Source: Desulfuromonadaceae bacterium
GTDB lineage: Bacteria; Desulfobacterota; Desulfuromonadia; Geobacterales; Pseudopelobacteraceae
Assembly: GCA_028686145.1 (NCBI GenBank)
Contig: JAQUCQ010000085.1
Coordinates: 1-10,634, forward strand
Direction: 5' to 3'
Length of the DNA stretch: 10,634 nucleotides
This document shows, piece by piece, positions 1 through 7,138 of the stretch. The translations under genes were made by a program, and so were the position numbers. Within the stretch, counting starts at the first letter, position 1. The number at the start of each line of letters is the position of its first letter. The notes under the pieces were generated by a model, which was not told the DNA's origin, did not search any database, and saw nothing but the letters and a program-made list of their open reading frames with translations.

Positions 1-360
1 TGGATATCCCTTGGCGTTGGCCCCGAAAAGCATCTGAGCGAGCGTCGAAAGGAAGATTGATACGCCGATTGCTGAAATGAGAGCCGATAACCGGGAAGAT
101 TTGCGGAGTGGGCGGTACGCAATCCACTCAACAAAGACTCCGAGCAGTACACAGACTAGCATTGCGATCAGTATGGCAATAAAAACATTGACTTTGAGAA
201 TGGCTGTCGCAAACAGACCGACAAACGCCCCAACCATGTAGATTTCGCCGTGGGCAAAGTTGATCAAGCTGATAATGCCGTAGACCATGGTGTAACCAAG
301 AGCAATCAACGCGTAAGTGCTTCCCAAGGCGATGCCGTTAATCAGTTGCTGGAAAAACAT
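1..360 (-). CDS. livH: LivH-type branched-chain amino acid ABC permease, N-terminal 120 residues (partial)
   Basis: Inner-membrane permease subunit of a branched-chain amino acid (HAAT family) ABC importer. It would form the translocation channel with LivM and be powered by LivG/LivF, none of which is in the window. I translated it from the minus strand: 120 codons stay open from ATG at 360 to the window edge, so the C-terminal part is missing. It begins MFFQQLINGIALGSTYALIA and carries the family's conserved SLINFAHGEIYMVGAF segment at about residues 31-46, followed by hydrophobic membrane segments and the YRPLR loop near residue 83. The start is supported by AGAGGAG seven bases upstream. 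It lies on the same strand as the LivK-like lipoprotein gene but 272 bp downstream of it, with a terminator-like hairpin between them. The family call is very safe; the substrate could be another amino acid or amide, because LivH homologues vary. Confidence 0.93.
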   Translation of the reverse strand, partial: MFFQQLINGIALGSTYALIALGYTMVYGIISLINFAHGEIYMVGAFVGLFATAILKVNVFIAILIAMLVCVLLGVFVEWIAYRPLRKSSRLSALISAIGVSIFLSTLAQMLFGANAKGYP

Positions 361-573
361 GTAGAGCTCCTCTTTGAAGATGTAAATCCGTGGCAGATGC
401 GGCAAGCCGTAAAGCGAAAGGTGTCAAAACAGTGCAACAAAGTGCCGGTCGTACCAGCCAGTATCGCTGCCTGCAGAATTAACAATGGGTTGCGTCAGCC
501 ACTATTGTTGCTGCTGCGGGATAGCCGTTACGCAGAACAAAAGGTCACGATAAATTAACTCTCTGTTATATAA

Positions 574-605
574 ATGCGGCGCCGGTAAAAAAACCGACGC
601 CGCAT
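574..605 (-). terminator. Terminator-like hairpin between livK and livH
   Basis: Two 13-base arms, 574-586 and 593-605, are inverted repeats with one mismatch (584-585 region against 597; a G-U pair in the minus-strand RNA) around a six-base A/T loop. In the minus-strand transcript the stem begins 28 bases after the livK stop codon and is followed by TTTATATAA, a broken U-rich tail. That makes it an imperfect Rho-independent terminator or an attenuator that protects the livK 3' end. The remaining 361-573 stretch up to livH has no gene and no convincing promoter that I can see. Confidence 0.65.
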
Positions 606-632
606 GGACGTGCGGAATGCTTAAATACTAGT

Positions 633-1820
633 TTAGTCCATCTTGACCGGTACTTTGGCTTTCAGAACAAATTTGCCGTCCTTGACTGCCAACAGGCAGA
701 GTGGAGTCTTAATTGGTTCACGGTTGGCACGGATCGTAATGGTACCGGAAACACCTTTGAAGTTCTTTGTTGAAGCCATAGCTGTTTTGAAAACCTTCGG
801 GTCAGCGCTTTTAGCACGTGTGATGGCATCAGCAATCATCATGACGCCATCGTAACCCTGAGCATCGAACAGACCAGGAAGCTGACCGGCAAACTTTTTC
901 TTGAATGCTTCAATAAACTTTTCGGTCTCGGGTGTGGCCTGTTCAGGTGCGAATCCAAGAGCCGCCATGGAACCTTCAACAGCAGAACCGCCAAGTTTGA
1001 TGAATTCAGGAGAGAAGAGGCCGTCGCCTCCGAACATATCGGCCTTGACGCCCTGTTTGCGGGCTTCCTTCATGATCAGGGCACCTTCGGTATAGTAGCC
1101 GGAGAAAAAGATTACATCCGGTTTCTTGGCTTTGATGTTGGTGACCTGGCCGCTGAAGTCTTTGTCTCCATCCTTGATTTTCTCATCGGCTACGATTGTA
1201 ATGCCTTTGCCTTTGGCGGCATCACGGAACGTCTGGGAAAAACCGACGCTGTAGTCGTTGTTATCAGAGGTGATGATGGCGACCTTCTTGTACTTGAGGT
1301 CATTGGCAAAGTAGTCGATACAGGCTGGGATAGCAACGCTGTCAAGCAGCGTGTTACGGAAAATGTAGTCGCCGATCTCAACAACGCCAGGCCCGGTGGC
1401 TCCGGCAGAGATAAGAACTACCTGGGCTTTTTGGGCAATCGGCGCTGCCACTTTGGTAATACCGGTAGTCGGGTCACCAACAATGGCGACGACATTGTCG
1501 CGGCTGATAAGCTTCTGAGTAACGGAAGCCCCTTCCTGTTTGTCGCCGCGGTTGTCGGATTCAATAATCTCAATCTTTTTACCCAGTACACCTCCAGTGG
1601 CATTCAGTTCATCGGCGGCCATTTTCATGCCTTCCAACGTTGGCTTGCCAAACATGGCAACATCACCGGTAAGAGCACCAAGGAAGCCGATTTTGATGGT
1701 ATCGGCAGCTGCTTTGGGTGCTTCTGCCGTTGATGCCTCTTCCTTCTTTTTGCAACCGGTAACTACGGACAGGGCTAATACAGCGGACAACAACAGCGCA
1801 GTACTTTTTTTAAAGCTCAT
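633..1820 (-). CDS. livK: Branched-chain amino acid-type ABC substrate-binding lipoprotein (LivK-like)
   Basis: Periplasmic type I binding protein (Peripla_BP_6 / Leu-Ile-Val-binding family) that would hand its ligand to the LivHM permease. It is 395 residues long. The N-terminus has two lysines, a hydrophobic core and a lipobox VTGC with Cys23, so the mature protein is predicted to be a lipid-anchored protein, followed by a KKKEE linker. The binding fold starts near residue 41 (TIKIGFLGALTG). The segment ISAGATGPG at 137-145 and the FRN at 154-156 are typical of the ligand-contact face of this family. ATG at 1820 is preceded by AAAGGAG at good spacing. It lies 26 bp after the small coiled-coil protein gene, so the two are very likely co-transcribed, and livH follows after a hairpin. 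Binding proteins of this family recognise branched-chain amino acids, aromatic acids, amides or urea; the sequence alone does not fix the ligand. Confidence 0.92.
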   Translation of the reverse strand: MSFKKSTALLLSAVLALSVVTGCKKKEEASTAEAPKAAADTIKIGFLGALTGDVAMFGKPTLEGMKMAADELNATGGVLGKKIEIIESDNRGDKQEGASVTQKLISRDNVVAIVGDPTTGITKVAAPIAQKAQVVLISAGATGPGVVEIGDYIFRNTLLDSVAIPACIDYFANDLKYKKVAIITSDNNDYSVGFSQTFRDAAKGKGITIVADEKIKDGDKDFSGQVTNIKAKKPDVIFFSGYYTEGALIMKEARKQGVKADMFGGDGLFSPEFIKLGGSAVEGSMAALGFAPEQATPETEKFIEAFKKKFAGQLPGLFDAQGYDGVMMIADAITRAKSADPKVFKTAMASTKNFKGVSGTITIRANREPIKTPLCLLAVKDGKFVLKAKVPVKMD

Positions 1821-1846
1821 GTGTGTCTCCTTTTGAAAAAAATGGA

Positions 1847-2125
1847 TTAGTGGCCCGGTTTTTCCAGATTGATCAGAATATCATCAGCCTCTTTCAGTTT
1901 CTGCTGCAGTTTTTTCAAATCTTCTGCGGAGTATACTTTCTTGCCTTTTTTGATCTCGGTATTGATCTTCTTGATTTTCTGTTGGATGCTGTCAACTTGG
2001 TCCCTGCATCCTTTTGATGCCAAAAGGCACTCATCCTTTTGATTGCTTTTGGTGTCGGCTGCGAATGTCATGCTGGTTGCAGACAAAGCAAATATTGCCA
2101 TAACGGCGATCAGAACTTTTTTCAT
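1847..2125 (-). CDS. Small exported two-cysteine coiled-coil protein, function unknown
   Basis: I do not recognise a characterised family. The 92-residue product has a clear Sec signal peptide (MKKVLIAVMAIFALSATSMTFA, cleavage likely after residue 22), so the mature protein of about 70 residues should be periplasmic. The mature part carries two cysteines, C33 and C40 (C-x6-C), which could form a disulfide. A highly charged, lysine- and glutamate-rich stretch from about 42 to 88 has leucine and isoleucine spacing that suggests a helical hairpin or coiled coil (SIQQKIKKINTEIKKGKK, then DLKKLQQKLKEADDILINL). The start is backed by AAAGGAG. It sits between the porin (66 bp upstream) and livK (26 bp downstream) in the same direction, so it is probably part of the uptake operon. 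A periplasmic adaptor or chaperone for the porin or binding protein is an inference only. Confidence 0.82.
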   Translation of the reverse strand: MKKVLIAVMAIFALSATSMTFAADTKSNQKDECLLASKGCRDQVDSIQQKIKKINTEIKKGKKVYSAEDLKKLQQKLKEADDILINLEKPGH

Positions 2126-2153
2126 AGTAGTTTCTCCTTTTTAATATGGTATG

Positions 2154-2175
2154 AAGGGCGCTTTCGAGCTCCCTT
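2154..2175 (-). other. Intercistronic hairpin between the porin and the small periplasmic protein gene
   Basis: AAGGG (2154-2158) pairs with CCCTT (2171-2175). After one internal mismatch GCT (2160-2162) pairs with AGC (2167-2169), closing a four-base loop. In the minus-strand RNA the loop is CGAA. No U-tract follows, so this is more likely an mRNA 3'-end stabiliser or processing site than a terminator. Confidence 0.45.
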
Positions 2176-2191
2176 GACTCACGCTACCCTA

Positions 2192-3610
2192 CTAGAATAT
2201 GTAGGTAAACATCAATTTTGCATCATAAGGGTTAACAGGGGTCTCACCATGTAAAGCTACGCCTTTGTAGTAGTCCCCCAGAAAGACATACCCGGCGCGA
2301 ACACTGGTTGTCAGGTTTTCGATCAACTTATAGGTTGCCTCTGCGTTGATTTCTGTGCCGAGATAATTACTTTTGTGTGGTTTAGCTGTTGAGTCTTTAG
2401 CGACAGCTGCAAAACCAGCGTTATAGGCTGTTGTCAGTCTGTCATTGATTGGCAGGTCATACCCAAGGTATCCGCCGATCTGTCCTCTGCCTTCATTGCC
2501 AGCATTGAAGATGATCGAGTTGTCAGTTGTGTAGGCATTCTTATCACGCCCGAGGATAACCATTTCGTTGTTGTAGTATCCGTGTTCTCCAGCGGCAGAA
2601 TAGAACGCATTGCTTCGGCTTGTTGCACCACTGACGTCTGCACGACTGTCGCCGGTCACATAGAGAAACTCTGCGCGGGCAGTGCCGGGACCAGCGTTGA
2701 GTTTAGCACCAATGTTGCCTGAAAAGGCGCTGGTGTACCGTTTGTTGTTCCAGCCGGTTTCATAGATGGCAAAACCGTTGAGGGTCAGCGGTCCCTGCAC
2801 GTATTCGGCGTTAAGTCCGAGAACGTGAATTTTGATATTATTGTCAGGTTTTGCTTCAAAAACCGTTGGGTCATTAGCATATATTGGGGCACCAGCGTCT
2901 GTATAACCAACAACAGGATTTGTTGTTGCACCTTGGTTATTACCAAAGAAATAATATGCACCACCAACTTTTAGCTCATTAGTAACATTAAATTTGCCAT
3001 CCAGCATGAGTAGATCACTTGTTTTTTTACCCAATGCCTTATCTATGCTGCTGCTTCCGTCGTTAAAACGGAAAAAGCCGATGGAGGGAGAAAACTTGCC
3101 GTAGCTGCTGGAGAGCAGAATCCCAGCCATATCGGTGTCGAATAGTACGCCCTTGAAGGCATCAGTGTTGGGCATCATACCGAGTTTCATGTTGATGTTC
3201 TTGAAGGGGTTGGCATCAAGGTAGATGTTTTTGGTCTCGAGGTTGACCGTATCTGCGCCGATTGCCCCGCCTTGGTTGCGTCCAACTGTGTAAGAGCTGT
3301 TGCCCCAGTAGGAGTAATCAAGCTCAAACTGAGTGATCAGTTTCACGTCGGCATTTGCCTTGGCGATGTATGTCAGGCGCTCCCGCTGCTCGATAAAGTT
3401 TGATGAATACTGGTTCTTCGTTTTTCCGGACGGATCATAAGTTCCGTCACCAGGGCCGTAATCGGTTGTTTGTGTGCGGTTGAAATTGGAGTTGATATAA
3501 CGTGCACTGAACAACCCGTGAAACTCGTTTTCCAGCGCCATTGCCGGAGTTGCTGCTGTTGCGGCAAGGCTCAATGTGACGAGCGCTGCCATGACGTTGC
3601 TGCTTTTCAT
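2192..3610 (-). CDS. Outer-membrane porin
   Basis: This is a 472-residue predicted beta-barrel outer-membrane channel. It has a signal peptide ending in AMA at residues 23-25, no cysteine that I can see, and many alternating amphipathic strands rich in Tyr, Gly and Asn. It closes with a terminal aromatic residue (MFTYIF, Phe472), the usual recognition signal for barrel insertion by the Bam complex. The opening ENEFHGLFSARYINSNF resembles porins annotated in Geobacter-type genomes, though I cannot name the exact family. The ATG at 3610 follows a strong GGAGG site. It lies 59 bp after the ATPase gene of the polar amino acid transporter and 66 bp before the small periplasmic gene. The context suggests it lets amino acids, or the peptides they come from, cross the outer membrane. 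Its specificity is not readable from the sequence. Confidence 0.85.
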   Translation of the reverse strand: MKSSNVMAALVTLSLAATAATPAMALENEFHGLFSARYINSNFNRTQTTDYGPGDGTYDPSGKTKNQYSSNFIEQRERLTYIAKANADVKLITQFELDYSYWGNSSYTVGRNQGGAIGADTVNLETKNIYLDANPFKNINMKLGMMPNTDAFKGVLFDTDMAGILLSSSYGKFSPSIGFFRFNDGSSSIDKALGKKTSDLLMLDGKFNVTNELKVGGAYYFFGNNQGATTNPVVGYTDAGAPIYANDPTVFEAKPDNNIKIHVLGLNAEYVQGPLTLNGFAIYETGWNNKRYTSAFSGNIGAKLNAGPGTARAEFLYVTGDSRADVSGATSRSNAFYSAAGEHGYYNNEMVILGRDKNAYTTDNSIIFNAGNEGRGQIGGYLGYDLPINDRLTTAYNAGFAAVAKDSTAKPHKSNYLGTEINAEATYKLIENLTTSVRAGYVFLGDYYKGVALHGETPVNPYDAKLMFTYIF

Positions 3611-3649
3611 GTGTTACCTCCAGTGTGTAATGTCCTGCTTGAGGATACG

Positions 3650-3684
3650 CTCCCACGAAGGGGAGAGAGTCAGAGAATCTGACT
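3650..3684 (-). other. Tandem hairpins at the 3' end of the ATPase gene, ahead of the porin
   Basis: The first hairpin spans the stop codon of the ATPase gene: AGTCAGA and TCTGACT (3668-3674 with 3678-3684) form a perfect seven-base stem with a three-base loop. Immediately downstream in the minus-strand RNA, CTCCC and GGGAG (3650-3654 with 3661-3665) form a second stem with a six-base loop. No U-run follows either stem, so a full terminator is unlikely. They may protect the upstream mRNA or mark a processing point before the porin. Confidence 0.45.
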
Positions 3685-4413
3685 TAAAAACAGTTTGGCT
3701 CTTTCATGAGTTGGGGCGGTAAAAAAGTGTTCAGGCGTTCCTTCTTCAACAATGCAGCCATGGTCCATAAAGATTACCCGATCGGCAACCTCGCGGGCAA
3801 AACCCATTTCGTGGGTGACGACGACCATCGTCATCCCTTCCAGGGCCAGCGTTTTCATGACGTCCAGTACCTCGCCGATCATCTCCGGATCGAGGGCTGA
3901 GGTCGGTTCGTCAAACAGGATAACCTTTGGATTCATCGCCAGTGAGCGGGCAATTGCCACCCGTTGCTGCTGACCGCCGGAAAGTTTGGCAGGGTAGGCG
4001 GAGGCCTTCTCTGCTATGCCGACCTTTTCAAGTAGCGCCATTGAAATCTCTTTTGCTTCATGTAATGGACGCTTGCGGACCACAGTCTGAGCCAGGGTCA
4101 GGTTTTCAAGAACGGTCTTATGGGGAAAGAGATTGAAGGACTGGAAGACCATGCCGACCTCTTCGCGCACCTTGCAGATATCAACCTGCGGGTCATTAAC
4201 GTTCATGCCGTCCACGATAATGCTGCCGCTGTCAACCGACTCAAGACGGTTGATAGAACGTAGGATCGTACTTTTACCCGATCCGCTGGGGCCAATAATG
4301 ACGACCTTTTCCCCGTCATGCACAGTAAAAGAGATATCTTTTAGTGCCTGGAATGATCCGAAGAACTTGGAGACTCCACTGATTTCTATCATCGTCTGTC
4401 TATCGGTCGGCAT
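3670..4413 (-). CDS. glnQ: Polar amino acid ABC transporter ATP-binding protein (GlnQ/HisP type)
   Basis: Cytoplasmic ATPase of a PAAT-family amino acid importer; ATP binding and hydrolysis in its dimer drive the permease. At 247 residues it has the family's usual size. All nucleotide-binding motifs are present: Walker A GPSGSGKST (41-49), Q-loop Gln91 in VFQSFNLFPH, signature LSGGQQQR (144-151), Walker B VILFDEP (164-170), D-loop SALD (172-175) and switch His201. I chose ATG at 4413, which overlaps the permease gene by 14 bp, because GGAGGAG lies seven bases upstream inside that gene. The alternative ATG at 4392 would restore the common MIEI start but has no good ribosome-binding site. The overlap implies translational coupling with the permease. 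The protein is intact and ordinary for its family; the symbol reflects the type rather than a proven glutamine specificity. Confidence 0.96.
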   Translation of the reverse strand: MPTDRQTMIEISGVSKFFGSFQALKDISFTVHDGEKVVIIGPSGSGKSTILRSINRLESVDSGSIIVDGMNVNDPQVDICKVREEVGMVFQSFNLFPHKTVLENLTLAQTVVRKRPLHEAKEISMALLEKVGIAEKASAYPAKLSGGQQQRVAIARSLAMNPKVILFDEPTSALDPEMIGEVLDVMKTLALEGMTMVVVTHEMGFAREVADRVIFMDHGCIVEEGTPEHFFTAPTHERAKLFLSQIL

Positions 4414-5188
4414 TCAGACGCTCCTCCATCAGGCTGATCAGTTTGGAAAAGAATAGTGTCAGAACTAGATAGATCAGGGCGATCACGGTATAGGTTTCAA
4501 AATAGCTGAAGGTCTCGGAGGCGTATTCGCGACCACGCCGCAGCAGGTCTGATACTGCGATAATTGAAACGAGGGAGGAGTCCTTGAGTAGGGCAATAAA
4601 TTCATTTCCGATTGGGGGAAGGACAACCCTGAAAGCCTGCGGCAGTATGACTTGTCGCAACGCCTGCCCGCGGGTCATGCCGAGAGAAAGTGCGGCTTCC
4701 ATCTGTCCTTTGGGGATGGACTGGATGCCGGCACGAAACACCTCGCCAAGATAAGCACCATAACAGACTGCCATCGCGATGATGGCGCTGAGCATATCTG
4801 GAATTTTTACGAAGCGTCCCAGAGCATAATAGATGTAGAAAATCTGGACAAGTAGCGGGATACCGCGGATAACCTCGACATACAGAGATGCTGTGCCGTT
4901 GATTATCCGGTTGCTGGAGATGCGTCCAAGTCCGGCAACCAGTCCGATAACACTGGCAAGCAGGATAGCGCCGACCGTGACCTTAAAGGTAACCAGTATT
5001 CCGTCGGGAACAAACTTGAAAATTTCAAGGTATGGTTCAGGTTTGATAAACGCCAGGTAGCAACAGGTTAGTATTGCTCCGAAAAAGGCGATACGCCAGG
5101 CTGTAAACAGCCCTGAGTCGCTTTTTACCGGGATTGCCGCGCCTTCACCGATCTCAATCTTTATTTGGGTATTGGGAGTCTGAGCCAT
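4400..5188 (-). CDS. Polar amino acid ABC transporter permease (HisM/GlnP type)
   Basis: Inner-membrane permease of 262 residues in the HisMQ family, likely acting as a homodimer because only one permease gene is present. A cytoplasmic leader of about 30 polar residues precedes a first hydrophobic segment (about 33-48). The core follows, with RGIPLLVQIFYIYY at 108-121 and the EAA loop that docks on the ATPase (GQMEAALSLGMT with ILPQA, about 161-188). It ends MEERLNADR. The extra N-terminal segment makes it somewhat longer than minimal family members. The ATG at 5188 has no recognisable Shine-Dalgarno sequence; the bases before it are GTCCTTATATT, directly after a strong hairpin. A TAA lies in frame upstream, and I find no better alternative start. 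Translation may therefore be weak or coupled to the upstream binding-protein gene, which ends 44 bp earlier. Confidence 0.95.
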   Translation of the reverse strand: MAQTPNTQIKIEIGEGAAIPVKSDSGLFTAWRIAFFGAILTCCYLAFIKPEPYLEIFKFVPDGILVTFKVTVGAILLASVIGLVAGLGRISSNRIINGTASLYVEVIRGIPLLVQIFYIYYALGRFVKIPDMLSAIIAMAVCYGAYLGEVFRAGIQSIPKGQMEAALSLGMTRGQALRQVILPQAFRVVLPPIGNEFIALLKDSSLVSIIAVSDLLRRGREYASETFSYFETYTVIALIYLVLTLFFSKLISLMEERLNADR

Positions 5189-5198
5189 AATATAAGGA

Positions 5199-5225
5199 CG
5201 GGGGTCTTTTAATCAAAGACCCCCG
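5199..5225 (-). other. Strong intercistronic hairpin between the binding-protein and permease genes
   Basis: Eleven perfectly paired bases (5199-5209 with 5215-5225), including five G-C pairs in a row, enclose a five-base loop. It begins eight bases after the binding-protein stop codon. In the minus-strand RNA it is followed by TCCTTATATT and then the permease ATG, which is too weakly U-rich for an efficient terminator. Such hairpins in ABC operons commonly protect the binding-protein part of the mRNA, so that more binding protein than permease is made. That role is inferred here. Confidence 0.75.
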
Positions 5226-5232
5226 AATTCCT

Positions 5233-5976
5233 CTAGCGCAGCCACTTCTTACGAAGTTTTTCATCAATTTTCTTGGCTTTGACGGCCTTTATCCCTTTGT
5301 TCAGGAGTGCGAGCAGTTTGGTATTACCCTTTTTGACGGTGATACCATATCCTTCATGAGTAAATGCGGCGCCAACAATCTTGAATTTCGAGTTGTATTC
5401 TTTTCTCTGCAGTGCAAAGTGGGCCGCAGTTGGCTCATCACAGACAACTCCGGAGATGCGACCAGAAGCCATGTCTTCAAAGGCCAACCCGACTTCATCA
5501 TACGTCTTGAGCTCTACACCTGGGTTCTTTTTAACCTCGAAAGCGCCAGTTGTTCCAATCTGAGCTCCAACCAGTTTACCCTTCAGATCGGCAATCGTAA
5601 CCGTTGACGTATCTGTTTTGGGGACTACCAAAATCTGACCGATTTGAATATACGGATCTGAGAAATCATATTTTTTCTTCCGTTCATCTGTGATCGTTAC
5701 AGAAGAGATAATTGCATCATACTTGCCGGACTCAAGTCCGGCGAAAATGCCGTCCCAAGCGGTGTTTTTGTAAGTAACAGTAAATCCAGCTTCTTTGGCA
5801 ACCGCATTCAAAAAATCTATATCAAACCCCACGATCTTTTTATGTGTGTCTACCATTTCCATCGGCGGCCACGTGGCGTCAGTTGCAACCTTAATATTAA
5901 GTGGGGCGGCCATGGCTGTTGCAGAAAGCGATACTACCAGTAGAGCAATAACGGAAAGGAAGCGAATTTTTTTCAT
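5233..5976 (-). CDS. Polar amino acid ABC transporter periplasmic substrate-binding protein
   Basis: A 247-residue family 3 solute-binding protein (SBP_bac_3). The start is ATG at 5976, not the in-frame ATG 75 bases further upstream, because AAGGAG lies eight bases before 5976 and a clean signal peptide begins there (MKKIRFLSVIALLVV..., cleavage after AMA at residue 23). The family signature GFDIDFLNAVAKEAG is at 50-64. Arg99 in TDERKKK is positioned like the arginine that holds the ligand carboxylate, and Asp180 in CDEPTA like the aspartate that holds its alpha-amino group, so an L-amino acid ligand is expected. YDFSDPY (103-109) and IGTTG (140-144) are also typical. This is the first gene of the minus-strand cluster, with a promoter about 60 bp upstream and a strong hairpin downstream. 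The side-chain specificity cannot be read; the C-terminus is strongly basic. Confidence 0.95.
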   Translation of the reverse strand: MKKIRFLSVIALLVVSLSATAMAAPLNIKVATDATWPPMEMVDTHKKIVGFDIDFLNAVAKEAGFTVTYKNTAWDGIFAGLESGKYDAIISSVTITDERKKKYDFSDPYIQIGQILVVPKTDTSTVTIADLKGKLVGAQIGTTGAFEVKKNPGVELKTYDEVGLAFEDMASGRISGVVCDEPTAAHFALQRKEYNSKFKIVGAAFTHEGYGITVKKGNTKLLALLNKGIKAVKAKKIDEKLRKKWLR

Positions 5977-6036
5977 GCGGACTTCTCCTTTTTTTTGACG
6001 GCATTGAACTATTAAATGATATGACAAGAATGGTGT

Positions 6037-6064
6037 TTTATATAAATACAAGTTTAATTGTCAA
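6037..6064 (-). promoter_or_regulatory. Sigma70-type promoter for the amino acid uptake cluster
   Basis: On the minus strand a perfect -35 box TTGACA (6064-6059) is followed after 16 bp by TATAAA (6042-6037). Transcription should start near 6030, giving a leader of roughly 54 bases before the binding-protein ATG at 5976. The surrounding DNA is A/T-rich. I see no clear operator palindrome or riboswitch in the leader. Confidence 0.7.
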
Positions 6065-6104
6065 TAAAAAACATTGTAGATTGTTTCATGCCGGACATTT
6101 TTTC

Positions 6105-6133
6105 TTGTCAGCCAAAAGGGAAGTGGGTACAAA
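6105..6133 (+). promoter_or_regulatory. Possible promoter for the EamA transporter gene
   Basis: TTGTCA (6105-6110) is followed after 17 bp by TACAAA (6128-6133). The -35 box matches the consensus at five of six positions and the -10 box at four of six, so this is tentative. It would give a leader of about 35 bases. Confidence 0.35.
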
Positions 6134-6175
6134 TATAAGTGTCATATGGTTTGACCATACATTGTTTTTATCGGA

Positions 6176-7075
6176 ATGCACACTATGAATCGATACAAGG
6201 CAGCTCTGCTGTTGCTCACGACAACCTTTTTTTGGGGAGTTACGTTTACCGTAGTCAAGCAATCTATTGAAAGCGTAGATGTATTCGTTTTTCTTGCGCA
6301 ACGGTTTATCCTTGCATTTGCTCTGATTCTTCCAATCGGATTATTCAAAGGAAAGAGGCTCGATAGCTCAACCATTATTCAGGGATGCGTTATGGGATTC
6401 TTTCTCTTCGGAGCCTATGCTTTCCAAACCGTTGCGCTACTCTATACCAGTGCTTCGAATACCGGTTTTCTCACTGGCCTGAATGTTGTGTTAGTCCCGA
6501 TACTCGCAGCTCTTGTCTTGAAGCACCGTGTATCTGATACAGTAAAGCTGGCAGTGGTGCTTTCAGTGATGGGACTCCTTCTGCTATGTGGTAATGGATC
6601 CTGGCAGCTAAATCGTGGAGATGTGCTGGCGGCAGTGTGTGCCGTGTGCGTTTCGCTGCATTTGATCTGCACAGGTGAATTTGTCCGCCGCAGTGATTTC
6701 TATTGGCTGACAGTTGTTCAGTTGGGGATTGTGGCTCTGCTCAGTTATGCAGTTGCTCTGGTTCGCGGCAAAGAGGTGATGATCTGGTATCCGCGCCTGC
6801 TCGTCCCGCTCTTGGTTTGCTCAATAATTGCTACGGTTTTTGCGTTTTTGGTGCAGACGTCAATGCAACGGTATATCAGTCATACCAATACAGCTCTTAT
6901 CTTTTGTACAGAACCGGTCTTTGCGGCACTGTACGCGTGGTTGATATTAAACGAGCGTCTCGGCGTGTATGGTTATATAGGGGCTGCATGCATTTTGTGC
7001 GGCATGATAATCTCGATTTTACCGGATAAAAATCAGAAACTGAAGGCCTCTGATACTATGGCGCTAGTAGAATAG
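6176..7075 (+). CDS. EamA/DMT-superfamily membrane transporter
   Basis: A 299-residue inner-membrane protein with about ten hydrophobic segments arranged as two EamA repeats (roughly residues 8-138 and 150-282). Typical marks are TTFFWGVTFTVVKQSI at the first helix and FCTEPVFAALYAWLILNERLG (split here around Glu246-Pro247 and Glu260) near the end of the second repeat. Members export or import small metabolites such as amino acids, but most have no assigned substrate and this one cannot be assigned. ATG at 6176 and ATG at 6185 (third codon later) are both possible; neither has a good ribosome-binding site, the better being GGA ten bases before 6185. It is transcribed divergently from the amino acid cluster and in the same direction as the str operon. 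No terminator follows its stop codon, so read-through into the next leader is possible. Confidence 0.92.
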   Translation: MHTMNRYKAALLLLTTTFFWGVTFTVVKQSIESVDVFVFLAQRFILAFALILPIGLFKGKRLDSSTIIQGCVMGFFLFGAYAFQTVALLYTSASNTGFLTGLNVVLVPILAALVLKHRVSDTVKLAVVLSVMGLLLLCGNGSWQLNRGDVLAAVCAVCVSLHLICTGEFVRRSDFYWLTVVQLGIVALLSYAVALVRGKEVMIWYPRLLVPLLVCSIIATVFAFLVQTSMQRYISHTNTALIFCTEPVFAALYAWLILNERLGVYGYIGAACILCGMIISILPDKNQKLKASDTMALVE

Positions 7076-7138
7076 GGCAATGTATTTAAGGAAAAATCGC
7101 AGATAAAATAAAAAATAAAAAACAGTGCAATTATTTTG

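Noticed and set aside
420..460. Sigma54-like site on the minus strand upstream of livH (GGCAC then TTGC)
   Set aside because: The distance between the GG and GC elements is one base short of the required spacing, and sigma54 promoters tolerate spacing changes poorly.
250..558. Plus-strand open frame of 102 codons
   Set aside because: It runs antisense through the conserved livH start and lacks a ribosome-binding site or recognisable domain; livH explains the coding signal.
5977..6051. Upstream in-frame ATG at 6051 for the amino acid binding protein
   Set aside because: It would place 25 non-signal residues before a perfect signal peptide and would start beside the -10 box, upstream of the predicted transcription start. 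The ATG at 5976 has its own AAGGAG site.
6086..6375. Minus-strand open frames opposite the EamA gene start
   Set aside because: They are antisense to a well-defined transporter, lack ribosome-binding sites and show no known motif.
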